From an uncultured Cohaesibacter sp. (lineage in GTDB: Bacteria; Pseudomonadota; Alphaproteobacteria; Rhizobiales; Cohaesibacteraceae): a stretch of DNA of 45,992 nt. Shown piece by piece: positions 34,607 to 43,390 of the stretch. Below the pieces are notes generated by a model, which was not told where the DNA came from, did not search any database, and worked only from the letters and a program-made list of their open reading frames with translations. The stretch lies in assembly GCF_963662805.1 (NCBI RefSeq), contig NZ_OY759875.1, forward strand, positions 1-45,992, in the 5' to 3' direction. Every line of letters begins with the position of its first letter. Position 1 is the stretch's first letter. Both the position numbers and the translations under genes were made by a program.

Positions 34607-35086
34607 ATGTCAAATGAAAAGAAACTGACGACCAAAGACAAGATCCTCGATCTACTAGGGGGCGGCGACGCCTTCCAGTCCCTTTCCGATCTTGAGGCCA
34701 TCAAGCTGGCGCTTGATGCCAAAATCGATGAGATCAAACCGGAGCCAAAGGTCGAGGATTATTGGAAAGAGACCGAGGTGCCGGTCGACTTTGACTGGAT
34801 CGTCGATGGAAAGATCGTCAAGTCTGTCAAGCTCAAGACGCCGACCGGTCACGAAAGTTGCTGGTTTGCCACTCAGCTCACCATTGATGATGAGGGCCGG
34901 GCAATCGTTACAGGCGAAAAGACCCTTATCGATTTGCGTGCGGAATGTGCGGTCAAGCTCAGCGGCTATTCGCTCGACCAGATCCGTGATCTGCAAGGGC
35001 CAGATTTTGATCGGGTCATTGGCGCTGCCTTTGATTTTTTTACAGATCCGGCAGAGCTGACGATCTGGCAGGGCGTGACGACCTGA
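34607..35086 (+). CDS. tail assembly chaperone E (zero-frame product), 159 aa
   Basis: ATG 34607 is chosen because AAGGG precedes it. The protein (MSNEKKLTTKDKILDLLGGG, then DFDWIVDGKIVKSVKLKTPT) ends at a TGA at 35084-35086. It sits between the tube and tape measure, the place of gene E in P2, and contains a slippery site before its stop (see the next entry). Confidence 0.75.
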   Translation: MSNEKKLTTKDKILDLLGGGDAFQSLSDLEAIKLALDAKIDEIKPEPKVEDYWKETEVPVDFDWIVDGKIVKSVKLKTPTGHESCWFATQLTIDDEGRAIVTGEKTLIDLRAECAVKLSGYSLDQIRDLQGPDFDRVIGAAFDFFTDPAELTIWQGVTT

Positions 35087-35232
35087 TCGCCACCATCGCC
35101 GGGGTTTTCCCGATGATGTTTTCCCATCAGCAATATCAGGCGCTGACCATGCAGGAGCTTTTGGCATGGTCACGCCGGGCTGAGCAAGTGATGGAAATGC
35201 GGGCCAAACTGGCGGCACCGCAAAGAGAATGA
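34607..35232 (+). CDS. tail assembly chaperone E+E' (-1 frameshift product), about 209 aa
   Basis: The sequence T TTT TTT at 35035-35041 is in the right phase for a -1 slip. In the -1 frame no stop occurs for 190 bases, reading YRSGRADDLAGRDDLIATIA, then GVFPMMFSHQQYQALTMQEL and LLAWSRRAEQVMEM to a TGA at 35230-35232. P2 makes its E+E' product by the same kind of slip (TTTTTTG). An inverted repeat CAGATC/GATCTG begins one base after the slip site. The extended protein probably bridges tube and tape measure assembly. Confidence 0.8.
35035..35041 (+). promoter_or_regulatory. programmed -1 frameshift site
   Basis: Slippery heptamer T TTT TTT in zero-frame phase (codons GAT TTT TTT), followed by a short stem (CAGATC 35043-35048, GATCTG 35062-35067). 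Confidence 0.85.
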
Positions 35233-35244
35233 GGATTGCGCGCC

Positions 35245-37836
35245 ATGGCTACAAAGCAGGTCGATGTCAAGCTGTCGGTCGGTGCCCTGATGAAGATCAA
35301 GGGGCCGCTGGACCGTGGCGCGAAACAGTGCGAGCAGTTTGCCAAGCGCGCCGGTGGTGCGCTGAAAAAACTGGAGGACATCAAGGGTCCGATTAAGGCG
35401 ATCGAGACTTTTAAGAAGCTCGACAAGGAATGGAAAGACAGCCGCAAGAACCTGGACAAGCTCCGCCAGCACCAGAAAAAGCTGCATAGCGAGATTTCGA
35501 AGGGCGGCAAGGTCACCGCCAAGATGCGGGCGGACTATGAGCGGGCAACGCGCGCGGTCGAGAAGGCTGAGCGGGCAACGCAAAAGCACTCGCAACAGAT
35601 GTTGCGGGCCAAGCACAATCTTGACAGCATGGGCATTTCGGTCCGCAAGATCGCGACCGCCGAAAACCGCCTGCAGGCCGAGCTGAAACAGACCGAGGGT
35701 TACATCAACCGCAATCGGGCGGCATGGGAACGCCGGGCGGAATCGGCGCGCAAGGCGCAGGAAAAGCTCCAGCGCATCGAGCAGAACCGGGACAAGTGGG
35801 GCAAGCGGGCGCTGGTGAGCGCCGGTGTGCTCTATGGCACCAAGCGCCTGACGGGTGCGGCCTATCGCAAGGTCTATAGTGCGGCGGAATATAATGCCGG
35901 GTTTACTCGTTTTGGCACCAAAGCCGAGAATGATCAGGGCGGGCCTGTCTCCAAGTCCGATGTTGCGACGACGCGGAAAATGGTTGATCAGGTTGCTGCA
36001 AAATCGGGTCTTGATCGGTCTCAGATTGCTGAGGGTGTCTTTACTGCCGCCGAGGCTGGCATGAGCAACAACGCCATCCAGAAAAGCATGATGGCATGGG
36101 GCAAGGTGGCCAAGGTGGCCGAGGCCGAGATGGGCGATCTCGTTAATCTGACCGATGCCCACTTGCGCAATCTGAAAGTGTCGCCAAGCCAGATCGAAAC
36201 GGCTCTGGCAATGCAGTATTCAATTGGCAAGTCAGGTAAGTTTGAGATGGACGCCATGTCGAAATATGGCGCAGAGCTGGCATCAAAGTATGAGTCTGCC
36301 GGATTTTTCGGAATGGATGCGGTGGCGTCTCAGTCAGCGGCGGTTCAGGTGGCGCGCAATGCGACCGGCGATGACAGCTCGGCGGCCAACAATTTTGCAA
36401 ACTTTTTGGATGCGTTGGGCTCGGACGAAACAAAGAAGCGCTTCGGCAAAAAAGGCATCGATATCGAGAGGGAGTGGAAAGGCGCTCTAAAGTATGGTCA
36501 GGATCCAGTGCTACACATGGGGAAAGTGATCAAAGAGGTGGCCAAGGGCGACAAGTTTCGCCTCGATGAAATGTTTGGTGACAGGCAGGCGCGCAGCTTT
36601 GCTCAAGCCCTTATGTCCCAGCTCGATAAATATCAGGCGTACAAGAAAGCGGGCGTCGAGGGGGCTGGCAATCTGGACAGCGATCTGGCCGACATCCTCA
36701 ACGATCCGCAGGCCAAGATGGACAAGATGGCGCAAAGCTGGGACCGGATTTCCGCCAAGATTTCCGGGTCATTCCTCGGCAGCATGAGCAAGATATCCGA
36801 CATAATCCAGCCGCATCTCGACAGGCTTGAGGCATGGATGGACAAGAACAGCGGCGCGCTGGAGACCATGACCAGCGTCGGGGCTGGCGCTGTTGGCGCG
36901 ACCGGGGCTGTGGCTGGGCTGACGCTGGCTGTCGCCGGTGCCGGACTGGCCAAGGCTTTGGCGCAAGGGGGCTGGATCGCTCTGACACAGGGGCTTGACG
37001 GCCTGATCGAGCGTTTCACGACGCTGGAGGGTAAGTCCAAATCTGTCAGTGACAGCCTGTTCGACGATGGCAAGGGCAGCAAAAAGACCGCAGGCAAAAA
37101 GGGCCGCAAATTTGTCCCGGCAGCTGGGGCGATCGGTCGGGCGCTTCCTGTCGCGGCGGTTGCTGGCGGCACGGTTGCCCTGCTGGCAATGGGCGCACAG
37201 GATCGCGCAAAGGCGCATGCGGATCCTGATGCGTGGCTCAAAAAGTTCCGTGGCGTCGAGCCGCGCGACGATGTTGAGCGGGCGATGGTCTGGCAACAGT
37301 CCAAACGCATCGGCGATGGAGCCGCCCCATCCAACGAGGTCGAGAAGCTGCGCCAGCGGCTCACATTCTATCGCGAGGCCAGCGAGGAGGACCGGGCCAA
37401 GATCCGGGCCAATGCGCAATCCGCCGTCGACGAAATGCGGGCGGCGTCACAAAAGCTGAGCGGCGAAATTGCCAATTCCGGCATTGCCTCGGCTCTCAGG
37501 GACAAGGCGTCCCAGATCCGATCGATCCCGGTGAGTGGTCCGCGCGTGATCGGGGATTCTCTGGTTGACAAAAAGCGGGCGCATGGCGGTGATTTCAACG
37601 CCGGGGATACGTTGGAAGTGGGCGAGAATGGCCGCGAGGTCATCACCATGGGCGGGCGTGGCCACGTCACCTCGAATGCATCCTTGCGGGCGATGGCAGG
37701 CAAGGGGCAGGGGCGACAGGTCATCCAGCATATTTACCCAAGTGCCGGGATGGATGAAAACGCCCTCGCAGCGATGATCGTCAAAATGTTCCATGACGCG
37801 GAAAGCGATGCCTATGGCTCGTCGAGCTATGCATAA
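35245..37836 (+). CDS. tape measure protein, P2 T-like, 863 aa
   Basis: ATG 35245 (MATKQVDVKLSVGALMKIKG) begins a very long coiled-coil region (residues 1-200, many Lys/Glu heptads). It is followed by a tape-measure core (KSGLDRSQIAEGVFTAAEAG, then YESAGFFGMDAVASQSAAVQ). Two hydrophobic membrane-like segments lie near residues 545-585 (AVGATGAVAGLTLAVAGAGL) and 640-660. The C terminus has glycine-rich DTLEVGENGREVITMG. Length 863 aa sets the tail length and the protein should be ejected with the DNA. Confidence 0.8.
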   Translation: MATKQVDVKLSVGALMKIKGPLDRGAKQCEQFAKRAGGALKKLEDIKGPIKAIETFKKLDKEWKDSRKNLDKLRQHQKKLHSEISKGGKVTAKMRADYERATRAVEKAERATQKHSQQMLRAKHNLDSMGISVRKIATAENRLQAELKQTEGYINRNRAAWERRAESARKAQEKLQRIEQNRDKWGKRALVSAGVLYGTKRLTGAAYRKVYSAAEYNAGFTRFGTKAENDQGGPVSKSDVATTRKMVDQVAAKSGLDRSQIAEGVFTAAEAGMSNNAIQKSMMAWGKVAKVAEAEMGDLVNLTDAHLRNLKVSPSQIETALAMQYSIGKSGKFEMDAMSKYGAELASKYESAGFFGMDAVASQSAAVQVARNATGDDSSAANNFANFLDALGSDETKKRFGKKGIDIEREWKGALKYGQDPVLHMGKVIKEVAKGDKFRLDEMFGDRQARSFAQALMSQLDKYQAYKKAGVEGAGNLDSDLADILNDPQAKMDKMAQSWDRISAKISGSFLGSMSKISDIIQPHLDRLEAWMDKNSGALETMTSVGAGAVGATGAVAGLTLAVAGAGLAKALAQGGWIALTQGLDGLIERFTTLEGKSKSVSDSLFDDGKGSKKTAGKKGRKFVPAAGAIGRALPVAAVAGGTVALLAMGAQDRAKAHADPDAWLKKFRGVEPRDDVERAMVWQQSKRIGDGAAPSNEVEKLRQRLTFYREASEEDRAKIRANAQSAVDEMRAASQKLSGEIANSGIASALRDKASQIRSIPVSGPRVIGDSLVDKKRAHGGDFNAGDTLEVGENGREVITMGGRGHVTSNASLRAMAGKGQGRQVIQHIYPSAGMDENALAAMIVKMFHDAESDAYGSSSYA

Positions 37837-37845
37837 GGTGATCAG

Positions 37846-38298
37846 ATGTCGGAAATTTTTGTGATCGACGGGCTGGTCGTCGAGGGGTGGCTCTTTGGCA
37901 ATCTGACGGTTGGTGAGAATACCACCGGCGGAACGGTGCGCAAGGAGATCCTTGGCGCAAAGGCGCGTCATGAGAAAACCAAGATCGGGGACGATACGCT
38001 GGAAATTTCCGGCAAGATCGCCCCCAAAACATTCGGCGGACTGCAACATATGAGCTATTTGCAGTCCGCTTGTCGGGACTCCATGCCGGTCTATGTAACA
38101 CGCGGCGGGGTCAATCCCATGGGCTGGTTTATCGTTACCAACATCAGCAATGGTCACCGCCATATCGATGTGGATGGCACCGGTCGGCTGGTTGATTTTT
38201 CAATCCAGCTGGAGGCCACAGAAAGCCCATCGGCGCTGGGCATCGTTTCCACAGTCCTCAATCGCATCACGTCGATCATTGGCGAGCTTTTCAGGTGA
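37846..38298 (+). CDS. tail protein U, P2 GpU-like, 150 aa
   Basis: GpU pattern: VRKEILGAKARHEKTKIGDD and SYLQSACRDSMPVYVTRGGV. Length fits P2 U (159 aa). It caps the tail end during assembly. Confidence 0.75.
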   Translation: MSEIFVIDGLVVEGWLFGNLTVGENTTGGTVRKEILGAKARHEKTKIGDDTLEISGKIAPKTFGGLQHMSYLQSACRDSMPVYVTRGGVNPMGWFIVTNISNGHRHIDVDGTGRLVDFSIQLEATESPSALGIVSTVLNRITSIIGELFR

Positions 38299-38301
38299 TC
38301 C

Positions 38302-38532
38302 ATGGCCAATTATGAAACCGTCACAGTCAAGACCCTTGGCCTCAATCTGTCGCGACTTCTGTGGCGACACCGGAGCAGGTTGAGGGTCGACGGCCTTCTG
38401 GAGGCAACGCTTGATCTCAATCCGGGGCTGTCCAGCGAAATGGAGCTGGTGATCGGGACAAGGATCAAGATCCCCTACATCGAGGATGACAATAGCTCGA
38501 TCACGACCGAGCCGATCCAGGTTTTCAGCTGA
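38302..38532 (+). CDS. tail protein X, P2 GpX-like, 76 aa
   Basis: GpX pattern with LysM-like fold: SRLLWRHRSRLRVDGLLEAT and GTRIKIPYIEDDNSSI. In P2, X is near the lysis genes; here it sits between U and D as in many other contractile phages. Confidence 0.75.
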   Translation: MANYETVTVKTLGLNLSRLLWRHRSRLRVDGLLEATLDLNPGLSSEMELVIGTRIKIPYIEDDNSSITTEPIQVFS

Positions 38533-38544
38533 TAGGCGCACCCC

Positions 38545-39657
38545 ATGCAGACCTTTTACTATGAGGTGATTGTCGGCGGTGTCGTCATGATATCCGGGTC
38601 GAGCCTGAGCGACGTCCAGTCGATCACCATCAACGATGCGGACGGCGAGGGTGGCGACACCGCGTCCATCACGCTCGACAACACGGATGACCGCATCTTT
38701 GGCCCGCAGAAGAATGACCCGGTGATGATCCGGATCGGACGGACACGGGCGGGCATGGTGACCCGGTTCATCGGCTTTGTCGATCAACCGGCCATGTCCG
38801 GCAGCGTTGGCGGTGGGCGGACCTGCACTGTCAATTGCTCATCCGGCGACCAGACCAGCAAGAGCAAAGAGCCCTTGCAACTGTCCTACAAGAAAAAGAC
38901 GATCGAGCAGATCCTCGGCGACGCGGCCAGCAAGGCGGACTTACTGACACCAAAGATCGACCAGTCTCTCGCCGCGATTGTGCGTGATGATGAGCTTTTC
39001 GATGGGGAAAGCTTTGAGGAGGGGGCCTACAGGCTCGCCAAGGAGCTGGGCGCGCGGTTCAAGCTGTTCGGCAAGGTGCCGGTGCTGGTGGCTGCCAATA
39101 GCGGCAAATCGGTGAGCGGTCAGACGCTGCCGACGGTCTATGCGACATGGGGCGTCAATCTGATCAGCTGGCAGATCACACCGCGCGTTTCGCGGGCCAA
39201 CTATCAAAAGCAGTCCGCGCCATGGTTCGACTTTGAAAAAGCCGAATGGGTGATCAGTGATGTCGACCAGAAGGATGACGGCAAGGCCAAGGCTCAACGA
39301 CCCGGCGCACGGGCAACGGAATCCGAGGCCAAGCAAAGCGCAGCATCCGAGAAGGATGGAGCCGAGCGGGCGGGTGGCACCGGCACGGTGACGCTTGATG
39401 GGGATGCCAACATCTTCGCAGGTGCACCGCTTGAGCTGTCTGGGGCAGATAGCCTGTCCGACGGCACCTATCGGATCAAGTCCTGCTCGATGACCTTGAA
39501 CACCGGAGGCTGGACGGTCAGCTGTCAGGTCGAACAGCCGCAAGGCGAGGCCGGAAAAGACAAGCGCACGCCGAAAAAGGCCACCAAGAGCACAAGCAAA
39601 AGTCAGCCCTCGCCAAGCATTTCGAGTTATGCCGAGAAATGGTATGGCAAAGGATGA
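38545..39657 (+). CDS. tail hub protein D, P2 GpD-like, 370 aa
   Basis: The family pattern includes ITINDADGEGGDTASITLDN and KKTIEQILGDAASKADLLTP, then YRLAKELGARFKLFGKVPVL. Length fits P2 D (387 aa). It forms the hub above the V spike, like gp27. A basic, serine-rich tail (KDKRTPKKATKSTSKSQPSP) follows. Confidence 0.8.
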   Translation: MQTFYYEVIVGGVVMISGSSLSDVQSITINDADGEGGDTASITLDNTDDRIFGPQKNDPVMIRIGRTRAGMVTRFIGFVDQPAMSGSVGGGRTCTVNCSSGDQTSKSKEPLQLSYKKKTIEQILGDAASKADLLTPKIDQSLAAIVRDDELFDGESFEEGAYRLAKELGARFKLFGKVPVLVAANSGKSVSGQTLPTVYATWGVNLISWQITPRVSRANYQKQSAPWFDFEKAEWVISDVDQKDDGKAKAQRPGARATESEAKQSAASEKDGAERAGGTGTVTLDGDANIFAGAPLELSGADSLSDGTYRIKSCSMTLNTGGWTVSCQVEQPQGEAGKDKRTPKKATKSTSKSQPSPSISSYAEKWYGKG

Positions 39658-39714
39658 TCCCTTCCCAATGTTCTAATTTTGTTCTATTCCTGATCGCGTG
39701 ATCAGGAGGGCGAA

Positions 39715-39957
39715 ATGGATGAATGGGAAGTGGTGGTCCTCGGGCCGCGCTGGGCGGTTCGGGTTCGGGATTTTGGGCCGGGGATATTCATGCGGCTCAA
39801 GTGTCCGTGCGGCCATGAGGCGGTGATCAGCCCACAGCGGATGCAGGCGCACCACCCGCCGCACCGATGGCTCAAGGATATAGAGTACAAATTTCGCTGC
39901 CGCTCGTGCGGCGGCAACAGGGACATTCTCTGGAGCGCTGTTCGGCGCAGGGAATAG
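39715..39957 (+). CDS. small zinc-ribbon-like protein, 80 aa
   Basis: Two cysteine pairs, CPCG near residue 30 and CRSCG near 64, frame a likely zinc ribbon. The N-terminal 25 residues are hydrophobic/aromatic (EWEVVVLGPRWAVRVRDFGP). It lies between the hub gene and the two-hairpin elements; function unknown. Confidence 0.6.
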   Translation: MDEWEVVVLGPRWAVRVRDFGPGIFMRLKCPCGHEAVISPQRMQAHHPPHRWLKDIEYKFRCRSCGGNRDILWSAVRRRE

Positions 39958-39965
39958 CAAACATT

Positions 39966-40143
39966 CATGGCCGCTCTCGTTGTTTCCGCTGCGCGGAATT
40001 AACGGACGCTGGCTAACGACGTCGGCGCATTCGCGCCTTGTCTAAACCGATGGTCGCTCTCGTCATTTTCGCTTTGCGAAAATCGACTGGCGCGAGCTGT
40101 CGACGTCGGCGCATTCGCGCCTTGTCTTGAAAGAGGTAATCCA
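39966..40143 (+). repeat. two-hairpin element, two tandem copies
   Basis: Copy one (39966-40048): GGCCGCTCTCGTTG, hairpin 1 with altered arms (TTTCCGC / GCGGAA), GGACGCTGGCTAACGACGTC, hairpin 2 (GGCGC ATTC GCGCC), CTTGTCT. Copy two (40049-40143): GGTCGCTCTCGTC, hairpin 1 (ATTTTCGC / GCGAAAAT), CTGGCGCGAGCTGTCGACGTC, hairpin 2, CTTGTCTTGAAAGAGG and the ATG of the next gene. Copy two is almost identical to the copy before the sheath gene. Confidence 0.75.
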
Positions 40144-40434
40144 ATGGCAAAGGTAAATGTGACGTTTGGCCCGCGTTCGGCTTATGGCGATCTCTTGCTG
40201 GTCGAGAATTCTGTCAGCGAGACCATCGATCTCAGCGATGGCGAGGCGCATGGGGCGAGTGAGATTATCAGCGGGCGCGAGTTTGTGCGCATCCTTTCGG
40301 ATGAGGATGTTGCCATTGCGGGCGACGCGGAGACGCTCGACAACACGGCCAATGGGGTTCTCGTCAAGGCGGACAGCCCGGAATATTTCAAACTCGGCAT
40401 TGGCCATCAGCTTTTCATCAAGCTCGTGGGGTAA
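40144..40434 (+). CDS. hypothetical virion-region protein, 96 aa
   Basis: Starts MAKVNVTFGPRSAYGDLLLV immediately after the two-hairpin element. Beta-rich with no domain. It may be a small virion or fibre-linked protein since a fibre-like gene follows. Confidence 0.55.
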   Translation: MAKVNVTFGPRSAYGDLLLVENSVSETIDLSDGEAHGASEIISGREFVRILSDEDVAIAGDAETLDNTANGVLVKADSPEYFKLGIGHQLFIKLVG

Positions 40435-40440
40435 GCGGCT

Positions 40441-41910
40441 ATGGCTTTTGGACAATTTGGCGCGATGGGTCAGATGGGGCGGATGGGCGCGCGGGCTGCG
40501 CGAGCAGCGACCAAGCTCGCCCTTGCTGCCTCTGTTACAGACCTCATGTATATGTTCAAGCCTGGTGCCACCTACTCTCTGGCTACGGGTGGGGATCTGG
40601 TTGACACGCCCAGTAATGTTAATCTGGTGGCGAATGGTGGGTTTGATGAAAATGCAGATGGGTGGGATCCGTACGTAGGCGAACCTAATGTTATTCTATC
40701 TTCTGTTGATGGAAAATTGAGAATAACGATAGCAGGCGGCGATCCTCGCGGCAGAGCATCTCAAGCCATTGCGACAGAAATTAATAAACGATACAAATGC
40801 TCAGGCTTGGTTTCTCAAGGCACATCTGGCTATTTCCCGCAGTTCAAGGTTGGGACGGGACTCGGAGGAGGAAATATCCTTCAGGGTGATTTGACGGTTG
40901 ACGGTGAATTTGATTTTGAATTCACCGCGACGACTACCACGACGTACATCACGCTGCAAAATAACGATGACGGTGATGGTGAATACGTCGAATTTGACAA
41001 CATCTCCGTCAAAGACGCTGGTGGCGAGTCCGTCGGCGCAGTCCTAGATCAATCTAGCATGGCGGGGCAATCCCCGCAGGCGTGGTTGGCGGGGCAGACT
41101 AATCTGGTTGACCCTGACAATTGGACTAGTGCTTGGATTGATAACGGCGACGGAAGCTTTACATCGACAGATGTTGGGCAGATCATCTCACAGCCGATAT
41201 TAAGCCCCAATACGTATCATATCGCCACAGCAGAAATAACTGGTGGTGTTAGCTGTAAGCTTGGAACTGATGATTATGCTGCAATAACAGATAGACTTAT
41301 AAGGCAATCTAATTCGTCGGAAGATCGAGTTATATTTAGATCTTTGGAGGCTGGTGCTACCATTGGAAATATAGCTGTTAAAGCTCTAACTCCATTGGCC
41401 ACCCAAGCCGTCCTAGCCGACCGCCCCACATACATCAAGGACGGCAATACACATCTAGCGCGGTTCAATGGCTCTAATCAAGAACTGCAAATCCCGAACA
41501 TAGGCCAAACCTATGTCTGCATGGCGGTGCGGACTGAGGATGCATTTGCGTGTCTGATGTATGGTGATGATGGAGTTGCAAGTAACGAATATGTTGGGGC
41601 TTTTAGGGATTTCACAGGTCCGCATTCAGCCGCACTTGCCGGAAGCCCTACTGCATATATTAACGGCGTGACGGTCGGCTCAACGCAAGCAGATCTATTT
41701 GCTGTAATTTCTACGGGTGAATGGGTGATCGTTGAATTTGTTGGCATGGATCTGTCTTCGTTCGGCGACTATATATATCTGTTCGGTGCCACGTCGTTTG
41801 AGGCTGAAATAGATGCTGCCTTCGAGGCCTATAGTGTCGCAACACCGACGAATGCAGAGCGGGCGATCATTCGCAATGCAGCTCAAGCCGCAGCGGAGGG
41901 ACGGTTATGA
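40441..41910 (+). CDS. fibre/receptor-type protein with lectin-like domains, 489 aa
   Basis: An N-terminal anchoring stretch (QFGAMGQMGRMGARAARAAT) is followed by a beta-sandwich carbohydrate-binding-like region beginning NLVANGGFDENADGWDPYVG (residues 60-200) and a C-terminal lectin-like region (DRPTYIKDGNTHLARFNGSN). GC content falls clearly within 40.6-41.8 kb compared with its neighbours, suggesting recent acquisition. It could decide host surface specificity. Confidence 0.6.
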   Translation: MAFGQFGAMGQMGRMGARAARAATKLALAASVTDLMYMFKPGATYSLATGGDLVDTPSNVNLVANGGFDENADGWDPYVGEPNVILSSVDGKLRITIAGGDPRGRASQAIATEINKRYKCSGLVSQGTSGYFPQFKVGTGLGGGNILQGDLTVDGEFDFEFTATTTTTYITLQNNDDGDGEYVEFDNISVKDAGGESVGAVLDQSSMAGQSPQAWLAGQTNLVDPDNWTSAWIDNGDGSFTSTDVGQIISQPILSPNTYHIATAEITGGVSCKLGTDDYAAITDRLIRQSNSSEDRVIFRSLEAGATIGNIAVKALTPLATQAVLADRPTYIKDGNTHLARFNGSNQELQIPNIGQTYVCMAVRTEDAFACLMYGDDGVASNEYVGAFRDFTGPHSAALAGSPTAYINGVTVGSTQADLFAVISTGEWVIVEFVGMDLSSFGDYIYLFGATSFEAEIDAAFEAYSVATPTNAERAIIRNAAQAAAEGRL

Positions 41911-42353
41911 TTGTGACAGTAGCCTGTCCGGCAGATAAACGTGATGACGCTGGTCATCTTGCAATGATCCTAGCCGCTGGCCCTGCCGATGCGGAAACAT
42001 ATAGCCGCCTCAATCGCCATAATGGCACCGAGCAAGAGGTTGGTGATCTGGTCGCACAGGTCAGCTTCAACGCCACTGCGGACTGGATCAGCGGTTCACA
42101 GATGCCGCTCACCCGACCGGATTGGGATGCTGAGAGCAACCTGATCGACATGGAGGCGGCGGAAAGGGCGCAAGCGGCCCTGTTCGTTGTGATCCACTCG
42201 GTTGATGAAGATGGCAACGACACATTCGTCGATGCGGAGGGCAACCCGGCCAGCCCTCTGGCTGACCCAGACAAGATCGTCGCTCTGCTCGGACCAACTT
42301 CTCGGCAAGCCCAATCCATGATGGGGCTCTTGCCAAGGCCGATGGCGGCCTGA
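41907..42353 (+). CDS. hypothetical accessory virion protein, 148 aa
   Basis: Overlaps the fibre-type gene by ATGA. Starts MIVTVACPADKRDDAGHLAM, contains LIDMEAAERAQAALFVVIHS. No family recognised; coupling suggests a partner or chaperone of the fibre. Confidence 0.55.
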   Translation: MIVTVACPADKRDDAGHLAMILAAGPADAETYSRLNRHNGTEQEVGDLVAQVSFNATADWISGSQMPLTRPDWDAESNLIDMEAAERAQAALFVVIHSVDEDGNDTFVDAEGNPASPLADPDKIVALLGPTSRQAQSMMGLLPRPMAA

Positions 42354-42404
42354 TCGTGAAGAGCGTTGGAGCGGCTTGCCTTATCTGAAAATCTGAGGTG
42401 GTTC

Positions 42405-42920
42405 ATGATCACGCTAGCATTTTATCGCGGGCGAGGGCGGTTGTTTGATCGCTTTGTTCGCCTCTGGACACGCTCGGCCTATAGCCATGTTGAGCTGGTT
42501 GAGCGGGTCGTCGGCTATGGTGAGACGGCGACCGCCTGGTCATCCAGTCCGCGCGACGGTGGTGTCCGCAGCAAGGCCATCACTTTCACGGCGGACAAGT
42601 GGGAGCTGGTGCCTGTCGATTGGGCTCCTACCGATGCGCCGGGGCGGATCTCACTCGATGCCGGGGCCAAATATGACTGGCTTGGGATCCTGCTCAGTCA
42701 GATCCTGCCTATTCAATGGCATAGCGATGACCGGTGGTTTTGCTCCGAGATCATCGCCGATGTCCTCGACTTTCCCGATCCGCACACAATTTCACCCGGC
42801 GAGCTGAAAGCGCTCGTCGATTTTCAACATGCCGAGTTGCGCAAGGCCGATCTGATGATCGCCAAGCGCATCCCGAAAACCAAACTAAAGCCAAAAGGAG
42901 CAGGGCATGATGAGCTTTGA
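42405..42920 (+). CDS. permuted papain-like (NlpC/P60-type) hydrolase, 171 aa
   Basis: The start at 42405 follows GAGGTGG and begins MITLAFYRGRGRLFDRFVRL. The order SAYSHVELVERV (His) near residue 24 and later DDRWFCSEIIADVL (Cys) near 115 is that of the circularly permuted papain-like YiiX/LRAT group. Such enzymes cleave peptide or acyl bonds in the cell wall. Its place before the M15 endolysin suggests a second wall-degrading enzyme or one for entry. Confidence 0.65.
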   Translation: MITLAFYRGRGRLFDRFVRLWTRSAYSHVELVERVVGYGETATAWSSSPRDGGVRSKAITFTADKWELVPVDWAPTDAPGRISLDAGAKYDWLGILLSQILPIQWHSDDRWFCSEIIADVLDFPDPHTISPGELKALVDFQHAELRKADLMIAKRIPKTKLKPKGAGHDEL

Positions 42921-43341
42921 GCAATTCTTCGCCGGGTTCGGCTTTGAGCACTTCAGTGCTGCCGAGATCCTTTTCAAGGGCAACGCTCATGTGGATCCGC
43001 GCCACAAGGGCTTTGGTCTCAATACCGATCCGCCGCCCGAGTTGTGGTGGAATATCATCAAGACGGTCGAGCAGCTGGAGTGGCTTCGCAAGGATATCGG
43101 GGAGCCGATCCGGATTCTCAGCTGCTATCGGTCGCCTGCCTATAATGCGGCAATCGGCGGGGCCCCCGCCAGCGAGCACATGGATTTCACCGCTCTTGAT
43201 TTTGTCGCTGCTTCCAGACACCCGCAATATTGTTACGACCGTCTCAAATGGCGGCGGAGCAACGGGGCCTTCAGTGGTGGCCTCGGGCTCTACGACACCT
43301 TCGTGCATATCGATACGCGCGGCAAGGATGTCGATTGGTAG
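42907..43341 (+). CDS. endolysin, M15 peptidase, 144 aa
   Basis: The ATG at 42907 follows AAAGGAG. The M15A zinc motif is present: SEHMDFTALDF (SxHxxGxAxD type, zinc His and Asp), with the second His in DTFVHIDTRG near the C terminus. Length and fold match phage L-alanyl-D-glutamate/D-Ala-D-Ala endopeptidases. It has no signal, so a holin is required. Confidence 0.8.
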   Translation: MMSFEQFFAGFGFEHFSAAEILFKGNAHVDPRHKGFGLNTDPPPELWWNIIKTVEQLEWLRKDIGEPIRILSCYRSPAYNAAIGGAPASEHMDFTALDFVAASRHPQYCYDRLKWRRSNGAFSGGLGLYDTFVHIDTRGKDVDW

Positions 43342-43390
43342 GGGCGCCCCCCCAGCCTGACAGTTTCCCTAAGTCAAAATCATATCAACC

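Noticed and set aside
34607..35232. Frame break in the tail chaperone gene as another sequencing error
   Set aside because: The heptamer is in exact slip phase and the arrangement is conserved in P2-like tails, so programmed frameshifting explains it without changing a base.
35170..36162. Open minus-strand frame of 330 codons opposite the tape measure gene
   Set aside because: Leucine/arginine-rich mirror of a lysine/alanine-rich coiled coil; no supporting signals.
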